Assembly (NCBI GenBank): GCA_964409685.1
Contig: CAYPEJ010000020.1
Location: 1-64,000, forward strand
Length of the DNA stretch: 64,000 nucleotides
From: Clostridium_AI sp964409685
GTDB taxonomy: Bacteria; Bacillota; Clostridia; Lachnospirales; Lachnospiraceae
Direction: 5' to 3'
Of this stretch, positions 42,084-51,237 are shown piece by piece; within the stretch, counting starts at the first letter, position 1; every line of letters starts with the position of its first letter. Made by a program: the position numbers and the translations under genes. Under the pieces are notes generated by a model, which did not search any database, had not been told where the DNA came from, and saw nothing but the letters and a program-made list of their open reading frames with translations.

Positions 42084-42114
42084 AAAGAGTGTTTTCATAG
42101 ATATTTACACTCTT
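42084..42114 (-). terminator. Hairpin between ClpP-like gene and response regulator
   Basis: Stem AAGAGTGT ... ACACTCTT (42085-42092 / 42107-42114), after the ClpP-like gene; T-run is weak, so it may be a terminator or a leader hairpin of the regulator. Confidence 0.4.
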
Positions 42115-42179
42115 ATTACAATATAGTATTCAATATGACACCCCTTATATAATACTTATACAAGAGATGTCACAATCTA

Positions 42180-42791
42180 CTATAAGATATAATCTAAATC
42201 ACAATCCACGCCAATAACTTTATCAATAATTCCTTTTTCTTTTGCCTCTGCCGCAAATAAATACGTTTCACGGTCCTTAATAGATTCTAAGTATTCAGCT
42301 GTCATAGTGGTGTATTTACACATAAATTCCATTACTCGTTTATCTAAACTATCATAAAACTTTTGTATATCCTTTCCTTTATTTCCAGAAGACATATAAC
42401 CAGTCTGACCATCATGAATGAGCACTACTGTTGAAGGGAAGCAAATCCTCTCATGCCCTGCAGCTAAAATGTAACTAGCCATACTTGCACACTTGGCAAA
42501 ACCAACTGTTACAACAGGTGTTTTACTACAGATGATTGTATCAAGAATTGCATTACCGAGTATCAAATCACCACCATCTGAGTTAATATACAAGAAAATC
42601 TTTTTTCGTTTTTCCACTGGAATATCCATATCTTGTTTATTCCACAATAAAATGTATAATATTAAATTCTCTAGTAAATCATCATTAACATCACAGTTAA
42701 TAATAATTTTACGATCATTTATATTTTCTTTTATTATTCGGTCATATATATCATCTTTTTCCTCTAATGCAAGTTTGATCGCTTCATCCAT
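42180..42791 (-). CDS. ClpP-like serine protease with Glu at the catalytic Asp position
   Basis: A 203-residue ClpP-fold protein. The active-site Ser103 (KCASMASYILAAG) and His126 (VLIHDGQTG) are present. Aligning EAKEKGIID with the E. coli ClpP end places Glu175 (DRETY) where Asp171 stands, so the triad reads Ser-His-Glu. The oxyanion strand VVTVGFAKC and the loop YINSDGG are intact. It is a divergent paralogue, not the housekeeping ClpP (no ClpX neighbour). ATG 42791 has AGGAG 10 nt upstream; an ATG at 42845 lacks a site. No phage genes surround it. Confidence 0.78.
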   Translation of the reverse strand: MDEAIKLALEEKDDIYDRIIKENINDRKIIINCDVNDDLLENLILYILLWNKQDMDIPVEKRKKIFLYINSDGGDLILGNAILDTIICSKTPVVTVGFAKCASMASYILAAGHERICFPSTVVLIHDGQTGYMSSGNKGKDIQKFYDSLDKRVMEFMCKYTTMTAEYLESIKDRETYLFAAEAKEKGIIDKVIGVDCDLDYIL

Positions 42792-42891
42792 ATATTTTCC
42801 ACTCCTGATGATATCTATAATCTTATACATTATCTTATGAAACAATAAGATTTAATTGCCTAGTTCTGGACTTATTTACTATTTTTTTGTG

Positions 42892-42920
42892 TTTACTAAT
42901 ATTACATAATATGCTAAAAT
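42892..42920 (+). promoter_or_regulatory. Promoter of the Big_2 protein gene
   Basis: TTTACT (42892-42897), 17-nt spacer, TAAAAT (42915-42920); a 10-bp palindrome ACGTATACGT follows at 42921-42930. Confidence 0.55.
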
Positions 42921-42973
42921 ACGTATACGTTTATCTGATTCAGTCCATTCATTAACTCGAATGGAGGAATTCT

Positions 42974-43996
42974 ATGTCACATTTCAATTCTTTGAAACAT
43001 ATTAATCATGTAAAACATTTAAGAAAAGCACTTATCTGTTTTCTATTTTGTATTATCCTTTTAGTAGATAACACAGTCTATGCACGTTCATCTATTCCTT
43101 ACATTGTATTATCTGTCTATGATGGTACCCTTCGTATTGGTGGTGAATTTTATATTGTAGCATTGACCTCAACAGGCAAAAAACCATCATGGAAATCTAG
43201 TGATTCTAAAATTGCATCCGTGAATACATATGGTAAAGTAACTGCTAAAAGAGCAGGGACTGCAACTATCACAGCGAAAATTAAAGATGCTGAAGCTAGT
43301 TGCAAAGTTACAGTACTAAAAACTGAAATCACACTTAGCAAAAAGTCTATCTCTATTGAACACGGAGAACAAATACAACTCTCAGCTGAGACATCCAACA
43401 AATCCACTGTTACTTGGAAATCAGCTAAAAAGAGCATTGCTACCGTGTCCGAAGATGGCATTGTAACAGGGGTTAAACCTGGTGAAACTCAGATATCTGC
43501 CAAAGCTGACCAAACAACTGTCACTTGTAAAGTAACCGTAAAAAAACCAACTGTACGTGTCTCAAGAGCCTCTCTAACACTCTATCGCAAGCAGCAAGAG
43601 CGCCTAACTGCATCCGTTTCTTCTGGAATAAAACCAATTTGGAAATCAAACAAGAAAAGTGTTGCTACTGTAAATGAAAATGGTGTTGTTACAGCTGTTA
43701 AACATGGAACTGCTGTAATTACCGCCACTGTAGATGGAGTCACATCAAAATGTACTGTTACTGTAAAACAACCGACTATTAAACTTAGTACATCTGAAAT
43801 TGTCCTCAAAGTAGGGGAAACACATAAAATCACAGCCAAAGTATCTTCTGGGATATCTCCTGAATGGTCTGTCAGCAACACATCTATCGCAACCGTAAAA
43901 AACGGAATGGTTACTGCTCTTAGTAAAGGAAAGACATATGTATATGCTTCAGAGGACGGTATCAAACAACGTTGTGCTGTAACTGTAATAGAATAA
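42974..43996 (+). CDS. Secreted Big_2 (bacterial Ig-like) repeat protein
   Basis: A 340-residue exported protein: basic start, hydrophobic signal (~18-36, ends VYARSS), then four bacterial Ig-like group 2 repeats (~40-340). Each repeat shows W-K-S-S-x-x-S-I/V-A-T-V followed by G-x-V-T-A and T-x-T-x-x-C-x-V-T-V, one with Ser for Cys. No sortase motif, cell-wall module or enzymatic domain, so it is probably a cell-surface or matrix protein. AGGAGG-type site (GGAGG, 42963-42967) before ATG. It is a single gene, divergent from the ClpP-like gene. Confidence 0.88.
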   Translation: MSHFNSLKHINHVKHLRKALICFLFCIILLVDNTVYARSSIPYIVLSVYDGTLRIGGEFYIVALTSTGKKPSWKSSDSKIASVNTYGKVTAKRAGTATITAKIKDAEASCKVTVLKTEITLSKKSISIEHGEQIQLSAETSNKSTVTWKSAKKSIATVSEDGIVTGVKPGETQISAKADQTTVTCKVTVKKPTVRVSRASLTLYRKQQERLTASVSSGIKPIWKSNKKSVATVNENGVVTAVKHGTAVITATVDGVTSKCTVTVKQPTIKLSTSEIVLKVGETHKITAKVSSGISPEWSVSNTSIATVKNGMVTALSKGKTYVYASEDGIKQRCAVTVIE

Positions 43997-44081
43997 CAAA
44001 AGAACAGTACAACAAAATATGAAAATATCATTTAAATTAGACTAATATAAGACTATAAACTATGGATTGAACAGATAAACT

Positions 44082-44125
44082 GAAAGAATCCTTTGGAACA
44101 CATAATTGATTCAGAGGATTCTTTC
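44082..44125. terminator. Hairpin between convergent Big_2 and GHL10 genes
   Basis: 11-bp stem GAAAGAATCCT ... AGGATTCTTTC (44082-44092 / 44115-44125); short T-runs on both strands, so modest evidence. Confidence 0.5.
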
Positions 44126-44153
44126 GTAAATACTATAAACTTCAAAATACAGA

Positions 44154-45920
44154 TTACAGAATGGATAGCAAATTATCTATCTCTGATTTTGCTTTGGTAG
44201 AACACATATTGTCATATCGATAAAACATAAACCCATCAATAGAACTTGTTTTTCTTCCTAATTGTACCTGTCGTTTTAGATTGGTATCTGAAGTATACCA
44301 TTCTAAGTCTGCTGATGATAATGCATTTGCTTCTTTTTTTGTAATTCCCGCTTTATAAACTGCTAGTGAAAGGTATAATTTAACGTCATTACTTTTTCTT
44401 AAATTAATCCATTGTTTTACCACGGTTTCATAAGGCGATACCGAATTGGTAGTGCTCCAGTAAATCTGTGGCGAAACAAAGTCAACATAACACGAAGAAT
44501 TTAACCATGTAGTGATATCACAATAATTTGCGCTTGTAGATGTCAAATTTGAAATATTTCCTTGTGGGCTGACTCCAAATTCAACCGTCTTGTCAAGAGA
44601 TTTAATTGCAGACTTTACGCGCTTTAATAATGCGTTCACATTACTTCTTCGCCACTCCACAATACTTTTTGGTGTCATTTGCTTTTCTTCACACTCTAAT
44701 TTATAAGCTTTGTATTCGGTATAGTCAAAATTACTTGCATACTTACTTCCTAGACTTGGATAAAAATAGTCATCAAAAACAATTCCTTCTACATCATACT
44801 TTTTCACAATTTCTTTTACACCATTCACAATGAGTGTACGTACTTCACTTTTAGCTGGATTATAATAAAGCTGTCCATTGTAAGTTAATACATTTCTCTT
44901 TACATTTGAATCCGATGAAGAACGCCATATCCTAGCTTGATTATCTTCACTTAAAGTCTGAATGGAAGTACTTGATGCAGATACTCTATAAGGATTAATC
45001 CATGCATAGAAGGACAATCCACGCTTATGCGCCTCTGTTATCATACATGCCATTGGATCATATCCTGGATGCTTACCTTGTGTACCTGTCAAATACTGAG
45101 ACCACGGAAAATAACTGGATGGATATAATGCATCTCCACTTGGTCGAACCTGCACAATTACTGTATTTAAATTCATATTCTTACAATTCTCAAATACCGT
45201 ACTTATATAAGATTTGAATTGTGCTTCCGTCATATCTTGAACACCTGCAGATGCATATTCTAGATACGAAATCCAGACAGCTTTTAGTTCTAACGTGACA
45301 TTTATCTTTTTCACGATTTTATTACCAGCCTTATCTACAAGTAAAATGCTATAGTTTCCAGCAGATGTAACTTGAAACGACTTTGTATCTGTCATCTTCT
45401 TGGCCTTTGTATTCCACTTTGTAGATGCTGTATCGAGCAATGTTCCTTTTATGTACCTAGCATAAGATAGTCCGCTTAATTTATCTGACCCATTTAATGT
45501 AACGGTTGCTTTTTGATTGAAAACTTTATAAGTCGGATTCATCTTTGGTGCTGTTTTATCTATATTAGAAATCGTTACTCGCTTTGTCTTTACCACACCA
45601 TCGCCAAATACATAGTAAAATGTATATGTTCCATTGGTAGATACTGTTACACGCGCCGTTTGACTAGATATAGATAACTTGGTTCCTTTCTTATTCACAT
45701 AAGCTTTGCTATGACTTCCTTTCACGTATTTCACTGTTTTTACCTTATCACTTTTTGAAAAAGTTAAGCTAATAGTGACATTTTTATTGGTATAAGCTGT
45801 TTTACTTAACTTAACCGTAGGTGTATTATGTGCTTCAATAAACGAAGTTTTACTATTCCATAAAATCATTGAAAATATAACGAGAGTGATTATTTTTACA
45901 ACTCTATATTTTTTACTCAT
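44154..45920 (-). CDS. GHL10-family secreted glycoside hydrolase-like protein
   Basis: A 588-residue exported protein. Signal/membrane segment 8-30, two Ig-like beta domains (~35-205), then a GHL10 (DUF187) barrel (~208-580): LKAVWISYLEY, NTVIVQVRPSGDALYPSSYFPWS, FYAWINPYRVS, VEGIVFDDYFYP and VDFVSPQIYWS. GHL10 proteins such as YngK are linked to cell-wall or exopolysaccharide turnover; the substrate is unproven. It follows the amidase gene by 11 nt in one operon, which supports a peptidoglycan job. No recognisable linker or CBM. Confidence 0.87.
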   Translation of the reverse strand: MSKKYRVVKIITLVIFSMILWNSKTSFIEAHNTPTVKLSKTAYTNKNVTISLTFSKSDKVKTVKYVKGSHSKAYVNKKGTKLSISSQTARVTVSTNGTYTFYYVFGDGVVKTKRVTISNIDKTAPKMNPTYKVFNQKATVTLNGSDKLSGLSYARYIKGTLLDTASTKWNTKAKKMTDTKSFQVTSAGNYSILLVDKAGNKIVKKINVTLELKAVWISYLEYASAGVQDMTEAQFKSYISTVFENCKNMNLNTVIVQVRPSGDALYPSSYFPWSQYLTGTQGKHPGYDPMACMITEAHKRGLSFYAWINPYRVSASSTSIQTLSEDNQARIWRSSSDSNVKRNVLTYNGQLYYNPAKSEVRTLIVNGVKEIVKKYDVEGIVFDDYFYPSLGSKYASNFDYTEYKAYKLECEEKQMTPKSIVEWRRSNVNALLKRVKSAIKSLDKTVEFGVSPQGNISNLTSTSANYCDITTWLNSSCYVDFVSPQIYWSTTNSVSPYETVVKQWINLRKSNDVKLYLSLAVYKAGITKKEANALSSADLEWYTSDTNLKRQVQLGRKTSSIDGFMFYRYDNMCSTKAKSEIDNLLSIL

Positions 45921-45931
45921 TTATACATCTC

Positions 45932-48094
45932 CTAGCGTCCTGTTGGATATTTCTCAAAGAATTCACAAACTGTGTTATAAAAGGTCTTCGCAGCTGTCTT
46001 TTGTGTAGTGTTCGCTCCGATAATATTAATATCCTTAGTTCCTGTCATAAATCCAAGCTCAATTAATATAGCTGGAACTGTATTTTTCTTAATTACAACG
46101 TAATTCGCAGACTTTACACCTCTCGATGTGCTAATACCAAGTTGAGAAGGCCAATTGGTTTGAAAATAATTAGCTAACATCTTACTTGTGACTCCGAATG
46201 AATTCTTACTGTTATTCGATGTACAGTAATAAGTTTCCGCTCCGTTAACAGATGTAGATGACGCAGAATTCATATGTAAACTTATAAAGATATCTGCTTC
46301 TACTGTCTTGGCAAAAGCTGCTCTATCTGCTAATTCAATCTTTGTATCTGTTGTTCTAGTCCAGTATGCTTTTACTGGCGATGAATTAGTAAAATAACTC
46401 TTACCATACTTGTACAAAATATTATAATTAATGTCTTTTTCATTCAAGCCATGACTAACACATCCTGGATCCGTTCCACCATGACCTGCATCTAATAGTA
46501 CGATACTAGAATAAATATCACTTGGATTACCTACTGTAATCGTAAAGTTTTCACCTTCTTGTGATAACCGATAGCCTAAAATCTTAGTTGTTGTAAAAGT
46601 TAATACCGTATTGCCAGATGAACTTAATGTACACTGAGCCTTAGATATTCCCTCTGGTAATGTAGACGAAAGGTTCTGATAATATGATACATAGTCACCA
46701 GGGATTGTTATCCTAAATTGCTTATTATAATAGAGATCTTCATCCTGTATATCTGAGAAACTAACATTCTCAGGAATAGGCAATGTAATGGTATCATCGG
46801 TCACAACACTTCTTGTAGTACAAAAATGTATGGTATAATCATTCCCTACTATTGATTCATAATAAGATGTTTCATCATATAACTGCAAGGTAATGGTTAA
46901 TACACCTTCTACGCAACTAGAGATTGTAATTTCTTGGACGTTTGCAGAGTTGGTAATTGTCTCTTGTAATATATCATTCATGTTACTTAAATTAGAAATG
47001 GTTAATGTTAGTAGGTTATTTTCTTCATCAAATGATGATTGTACACCTAGAGAAGAGGAACCTGTCAAAGTAATATGCTCTTCGGAATCTTTTTCTTCCA
47101 ACTCAATTGCATCTAAGTGATTATTGTATATTTCATTGATGCCAGAATCATCAATCCAGGACCATATTGACTTTGTAGTCATTGTAATCTGACTAGTTTT
47201 TGTTGTAGAATTCCATGTGTAATCATATCCTAAAGATTCCGCAGTTAATTTAGCTGGAATCATAACACAGCTCTTATTAGTAACATTATCTTTTATAAGC
47301 TTTGGTGCTGTCTTTAAAGTAGCTTTTACATTATTAATATATGCGGTTGTACTATTTAATTTATAAACAATAGTTGCTGTATCGTTGCTTATAGTGATTG
47401 TTTTATTGGATGAATTATATGCATATGTCGTATCTAATTGACTATTTGAAAATACTTTACGTGCTTGTACAAATGCACTATTACTAAAAATAACTGTAGG
47501 CATATTACTTACATCAATACTTGTATCATTAATCTTAACGCTACCTTTTGAACCTTTGTATATGTGCCACGCACTATCATAATAAAGTGCATAAGGAGTT
47601 GTCATCATAACAGTTGATGTACTACTTACCCAATGATATGTATAACCTAATGCCTCTGCAACAAAACGTGATGGCACCATCACTTTGGTAGTTTTACTTT
47701 TATAGTAGTAAATCTTTCTAGGTGCAACAGATACGTTTTTCTTTGTTCCATTGACATAAGCAATTTTACTTCCAATCGTTAATTTCACAGTATTATTGTA
47801 TTTCTTAATCGTAATCGCACCTGTCGTTGCATTATAACTGCAAGTCGCACCTAGCCCTTTTTTAAACACATCTTGATACGGCAACAATGCAATTCCATTC
47901 ACAATAATGCCTGGTGTATTGGAAATGTTTATACTAGAATTATCAAGCTTGACTTTCACTTGTGCACCCTTGTAATTTGTAACACTACCATTCATCTTGA
48001 GCTTAAGATAAGAGGCAGCCTTACCGGTCGCACAAGGAGTCATCAAAAGTACTATAAATAAGAAAAGTACTATAATAGAATATTTTTTCTTCAT
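45932..48094 (-). CDS. N-acetylmuramoyl-L-alanine amidase with copper-amine-oxidase-type N-terminal domains
   Basis: A 720-residue exported enzyme. Signal peptide 1-27. Two Cu_amine_oxidN-type domains (~30-165 and ~170-310; each has 'VMVPSRFVAEALGY'/'VMIPAKLTAESLGYDY'), an AMIN-like beta region (~335-520), and a zinc Amidase_3 domain (~530-720) with His/Glu ligands: LLDAGHGGTDPG, NEKDIN, ISLHMNSAS, and the catalytic Glu in ILIELGFMT. It cleaves the amide between MurNAc and L-Ala. First gene of the two-gene operon with the GHL10 protein. Confidence 0.92.
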   Translation of the reverse strand: MKKKYSIIVLFLFIVLLMTPCATGKAASYLKLKMNGSVTNYKGAQVKVKLDNSSINISNTPGIIVNGIALLPYQDVFKKGLGATCSYNATTGAITIKKYNNTVKLTIGSKIAYVNGTKKNVSVAPRKIYYYKSKTTKVMVPSRFVAEALGYTYHWVSSTSTVMMTTPYALYYDSAWHIYKGSKGSVKINDTSIDVSNMPTVIFSNSAFVQARKVFSNSQLDTTYAYNSSNKTITISNDTATIVYKLNSTTAYINNVKATLKTAPKLIKDNVTNKSCVMIPAKLTAESLGYDYTWNSTTKTSQITMTTKSIWSWIDDSGINEIYNNHLDAIELEEKDSEEHITLTGSSSLGVQSSFDEENNLLTLTISNLSNMNDILQETITNSANVQEITISSCVEGVLTITLQLYDETSYYESIVGNDYTIHFCTTRSVVTDDTITLPIPENVSFSDIQDEDLYYNKQFRITIPGDYVSYYQNLSSTLPEGISKAQCTLSSSGNTVLTFTTTKILGYRLSQEGENFTITVGNPSDIYSSIVLLDAGHGGTDPGCVSHGLNEKDINYNILYKYGKSYFTNSSPVKAYWTRTTDTKIELADRAAFAKTVEADIFISLHMNSASSTSVNGAETYYCTSNNSKNSFGVTSKMLANYFQTNWPSQLGISTSRGVKSANYVVIKKNTVPAILIELGFMTGTKDINIIGANTTQKTAAKTFYNTVCEFFEKYPTGR

Positions 48095-48209
48095 GAAATC
48101 ACCTTTTCCCTACATAATTAGTTATTCTCATAGTAGGAATAAAAAGTGTTAAAAATGTGTCATATTTATACAATAACTTTGTCATAATTTTACACAAAAG
48201 TGATAAGAA

Positions 48210-48515
48210 TTATCGAATCACTTCATAATAAGGTACAATCAAATATTGCCCCTTCTTTATCTCGTTACTAGATAAATGATTGCATTCTTTAATCTCTTCA
48301 ATATACTCCTTCATAGATATGTTCTTCTCAGTAAAATACTGCTCTGCTATAGACCACAAAGAATCACCATCTTCTATGTATACTGATGTAACATATTTCT
48401 CACCAATTAATGGCTCTTTTGAAGCTGTGATAGTCATGGTTATCATGCTTGATATAATCCCAATTCCAATTCCAATCATAAAACAAATTACAAGTTTATT
48501 ATATATGTGTCTCAT
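48210..48515 (-). CDS. yneA: YneA-like LysM cell-division inhibitor (SOS)
   Basis: A 101-residue protein with one N-terminal membrane segment (~8-28) and a C-terminal LysM domain (YIEDGDSLWSIAEQY ... KKGQYLIVPYY). YneA-type proteins block septation during the SOS response; the gene is divergent from lexA with LexA boxes between them, as in Bacillus and other Firmicutes. ATG 48515 has TGGAGG upstream; an in-frame ATG at 48536 overlaps a LexA box and is unlikely. The name rests on domain order and context. Confidence 0.83.
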   Translation of the reverse strand: MRHIYNKLVICFMIGIGIGIISSMITMTITASKEPLIGEKYVTSVYIEDGDSLWSIAEQYFTEKNISMKEYIEEIKECNHLSSNEIKKGQYLIVPYYEVIR

Positions 48516-48529
48516 AAAAATCCTCCATT

Positions 48530-48543
48530 CGAACATTTGTTTA
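48530..48543. promoter_or_regulatory. LexA box 1 (downstream of yneA promoter)
   Basis: CGAACATTTGTTTA, one or two changes from CGAAC-N4-GTTCG, between the yneA -10 and its ribosome site. Confidence 0.65.
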
Positions 48544-48547
48544 CTTG

Positions 48548-48576
48548 ATTATATCGAACACATATTCGTTTGTCAA
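48548..48576 (-). promoter_or_regulatory. Consensus promoter of yneA
   Basis: On the minus strand TTGACA (48571-48576), 17-nt spacer, TATAAT (48548-48553); the spacer holds LexA box 2. Confidence 0.85.
48555..48568. promoter_or_regulatory. LexA box 2 (within yneA promoter)
   Basis: CGAACACATATTCG, one change in the right half-site; fills the spacer between -35 and -10 of yneA. Confidence 0.75.
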
Positions 48577-48584
48577 TAACTTTT

Positions 48585-48598
48585 CGACCATATGTTCG
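48585..48598. promoter_or_regulatory. LexA box 3 (upstream of yneA promoter)
   Basis: CGACCATATGTTCG, one change in the left half-site. Confidence 0.7.
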
Positions 48599-48654
48599 AA
48601 AAAATACTCAAATTTCCGTTCGAATATTGTACTAATTATGCCACATCCAATAAT

Positions 48655-48681
48655 CAAACATTTGTACGGAACATTTGTTTG
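48655..48681. promoter_or_regulatory. LexA boxes 4 and 5 (lexA promoter)
   Basis: CAAACATTTGTACG (48655-48668) and GGAACATTTGTTTG (48668-48681) abut; the second overlaps the lexA -35 box, giving autorepression. Confidence 0.65.
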
Positions 48682-48707
48682 ACAATTATTTTCATTTCGG
48701 TTATAAT
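48679..48707 (+). promoter_or_regulatory. Consensus promoter of lexA
   Basis: TTGACA (48679-48684), 17-nt spacer, TATAAT (48702-48707), 30 nt before ATG 48737. Confidence 0.88.
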
Positions 48708-48736
48708 AGAGAAAATTGAAACTTGGAGGTTCCCCT

Positions 48737-49354
48737 ATGGCCTACGGAAAAATTAGTGCAAAACAAAGAGAGATTTTAGATTACATAAAATCTGAAATTT
48801 TACAAAAAGGCTATCCGCCTGCTGTTCGTGAAATCTGCGAAGCTGTTCAATTAAAATCTACATCTTCAGTACATTCTCATTTAGAAACACTAGAAAAGAA
48901 CGGATATATTCGCCGCGACCCTACAAAGCCACGTGCAATTGAGATTGTGGATGATTCTTTTAATCTTTCTAGACATGATATCGTTAACGTTCCAATTATC
49001 GGAACAGTTACAGCCGGTCAACCAATTCTAGCTGTTGAGAATATTGAAGGATATTTCCCATTATTATCAGAAGATTTACCAAAGTCCGATACTTTTATGT
49101 TAAAAGTAAAAGGTGAAAGTATGATTAATGCTGGTATCTTTAATGGAGACTTAATCTTAGTAGAGAAACAATCTACTGCTGAGAATGGTGAAATTGTAGT
49201 TGCTTTGATTGAGGATTCCGCTACTGTAAAAACTTTTTATAAAGAAGATAATCACTTTAGACTACAACCCGAAAATGACACTATGGAACCTATCATAGTG
49301 GATAGTGTTGAGATCTTAGGAAAAGTACGCGGTTTATATCGTAGATTTCATTAG
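48737..49354 (+). CDS. lexA: SOS repressor LexA
   Basis: A 205-residue self-cleaving repressor. N-terminal winged helix (1-70; REICEAVQLKSTSSVHSHLE), linker with cleavage site Ala93-Gly94 (GTVTAGQP), and S24 peptidase domain with Ser128 (KGESM) and Lys165 (ATVKTF). Cleavage is induced by RecA filaments after DNA damage. ATG 48737 has TTGGAGG upstream. Divergent from the yneA-like gene; both promoters carry LexA boxes, so lexA is autoregulated. Confidence 0.97.
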   Translation: MAYGKISAKQREILDYIKSEILQKGYPPAVREICEAVQLKSTSSVHSHLETLEKNGYIRRDPTKPRAIEIVDDSFNLSRHDIVNVPIIGTVTAGQPILAVENIEGYFPLLSEDLPKSDTFMLKVKGESMINAGIFNGDLILVEKQSTAENGEIVVALIEDSATVKTFYKEDNHFRLQPENDTMEPIIVDSVEILGKVRGLYRRFH

Positions 49355-49380
49355 TATTATGATTCAAAATACAAACAGAT

Positions 49381-49473
49381 AAAACACCCTATATACATTG
49401 ATTATGAGACACTCTTTTTCGTTAGATTTGTCTAGCAATAAAAGAGTAGATATACCTTGTATAGGGTGTTTTT
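49381..49473 (+). terminator. Terminator of lexA
   Basis: Outer stem AAAACACCCTATA ... TATAGGGTGTTTT (49381-49393 / 49460-49472), T-run after it; an inner hairpin (ACTCTTTT ... AAAAGAGT) lies in the loop. Confidence 0.8.
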
Positions 49474-49536
49474 AATTTCGATTCTTACATAGATAATTCT
49501 TATATAGACTATATACGTTTTATAATTTAGTAGCAG

Positions 49537-49580
49537 TCTAAAAAACTGTGGTCCATAACTTGATTACAGACCACAGTTTA
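49537..49580 (-). terminator. Terminator of the GH5 (subfamily 4-like) gene
   Basis: 11-bp stem AAACTGTGGTC ... GACCACAGTTT (49543-49553 / 49569-49579), followed on the minus strand by TTTTTTAG; 32 nt after the stop. Confidence 0.85.
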
Positions 49581-49611
49581 ATATCAAACTTAAGTATTCC
49601 TATTTCTATCT

Positions 49612-51237
49612 TTAGCTAAATACACAATTTGTAGGTGCACTCTTATCTGTTCCATTTGCTATAAAGCATACTGTTACAGAAGCTCCTGGTGCTAAAGATG
49701 CACTCCAATCTGGGTTTTTAATCGTTACTTTTGTACCAGATTGTCCAGCTAAGGTTGCTCCCCATAGGGAAGTAATTGTACAATTGTAATCACATGTTAA
49801 TGTCCAACCATTATAAGTTGTGTTTGAATTATTTGTTATTACAATTTCACCTTGGAATGTAGAACCCCAATCACTTACTACTTTGTAATCTACTGACACA
49901 TCAGATGTTGATGGTGTACTGGATGTTGATGGTGTACTAGATGCAGATGGACTTGGTGATGGGCTAGGTGATGTTGTTACAGTTTGTGATGGTGAAGGAC
50001 TTGGTGATGTTGTTGTGGATGTTGTTGTTGGGTAAATTGTTTTGATTGCATCAATGATACCTTGTTGTGTAACTGTGCAAGAACTACGATTGAATAAACC
50101 AAATCCATAGTTTCCATTATAACCATTATCCCAAATTACTGGAACCATACCCCATTGTTTTGAATAATAGCAAACACGTTCTGCATAGTTTGCACGGCAA
50201 GCTGCATTTGTAGAATCAGCTTGTGTTTTATCAATGGAACCATATTCACCAATTACAACTGGATAACCTGCTTGAACAAATTTTGTATACATTTTGTTAA
50301 ATTGTGACTTCATGAAAGATTCGTCACCCCAAGATGCTACTTTGGAACTGTTTGTTGCCTTACTTCCCCATTGTGTTACATCGTTAGATTCATTTCCACA
50401 GAATTCCCAAGGACTGTAGTAGTGAACAGAAATCATAATTCTTTTACCAGAAGCGGTACAATAGTTATCACTTGGTAATGCGAATCCATAATCATCTGCT
50501 GTATATGTAATATCTGTATTCCATCCAGGAATTAATAGCCAACGTTTCGCATTGTTTCCACCTGTTTGTCTTACTGTGTCAACAAAGATTTGGTTGTAAT
50601 CATTGATATTGTTGTAATATGTCTTATTAGGTGTTCCCCATGTTCCATCGAATTCTTCGTTCATAGATTCGAAGATAAGATGTTCATCATAATCTTTAAA
50701 TTTGTTTGCAATTTGTTTCCATACAGCTTTGTATTTTGCTTTGATTGTTGTTTGGTCTGAGCTTCCACATAGTAGCCAACCACCATCAATTGATGTGTAT
50801 CCATCGCCATGCATATTAATGATAACGAATAAATCATTATTGATACACATATCTACTACTTCTTGTACACGATTTAACCAACTTGCATTTACAGTATAAT
50901 TAGAATCGCTTCCAATGTAGTTTATGTATGATACTGGAACACGGATTGTCGAAAATCCAGCATTCTTAACTGCTTTTATCAAACTCTCTGTAATTACTGG
51001 ATTCCCCCAATTTGTCTCCCCTGGAGTTCCATTGATTACAGCTTCTAATTGATTTCCTAGATTCCATCCTGCTGCCATGGCATCCACCATGTCATTTTGT
51101 CCTAAATCATCAAATACAGCAGTACTATTCGCAGCTTTTACCTCCACTGGCTGTTTTACTGTAGCACCAGTTAATACCGTCGTTGCAACTAATGCGGCAG
51201 CTAAAACAGCTGAACATAATTTTTTTCTTAAATTCAT
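49612..51237 (-). CDS. Secreted GH5 (subfamily 4-like) endoglucanase with C-terminal CBM2
   Basis: A 541-residue exported enzyme. Signal peptide 1-35 (ends VEVKAAN). GH5 barrel ~40-400: AAGWNLGNQLEA at the start (GH5_4-type), acid/base Glu194 (ESMNEEFD) and nucleophile Glu331 (VIGEYGSI). A Thr/Ser/Pro linker (~405-445, TTSPSPSPS) leads to a CBM2 cellulose-binding module (~450-541; SDWGSTFQGEIVITN, GWTLTCDY). GH5_4 enzymes include endoglucanases and xyloglucanases, so exact substrate is open. ATG 51237 has AAGGAGAGG upstream; an ATG at 51291 lacks a site. Confidence 0.93.
   Translation of the reverse strand: MNLRKKLCSAVLAAALVATTVLTGATVKQPVEVKAANSTAVFDDLGQNDMVDAMAAGWNLGNQLEAVINGTPGETNWGNPVITESLIKAVKNAGFSTIRVPVSYINYIGSDSNYTVNASWLNRVQEVVDMCINNDLFVIINMHGDGYTSIDGGWLLCGSSDQTTIKAKYKAVWKQIANKFKDYDEHLIFESMNEEFDGTWGTPNKTYYNNINDYNQIFVDTVRQTGGNNAKRWLLIPGWNTDITYTADDYGFALPSDNYCTASGKRIMISVHYYSPWEFCGNESNDVTQWGSKATNSSKVASWGDESFMKSQFNKMYTKFVQAGYPVVIGEYGSIDKTQADSTNAACRANYAERVCYYSKQWGMVPVIWDNGYNGNYGFGLFNRSSCTVTQQGIIDAIKTIYPTTTSTTTSPSPSPSQTVTTSPSPSPSPSASSTPSTSSTPSTSDVSVDYKVVSDWGSTFQGEIVITNNSNTTYNGWTLTCDYNCTITSLWGATLAGQSGTKVTIKNPDWSASLAPGASVTVCFIANGTDKSAPTNCVFS

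Noticed and set aside
43150..44031. Minus-strand frames opposite the Big_2 gene
   Set aside because: Repeat-driven antisense frames with periodic hydrophobic composition; the plus-strand gene is clear.
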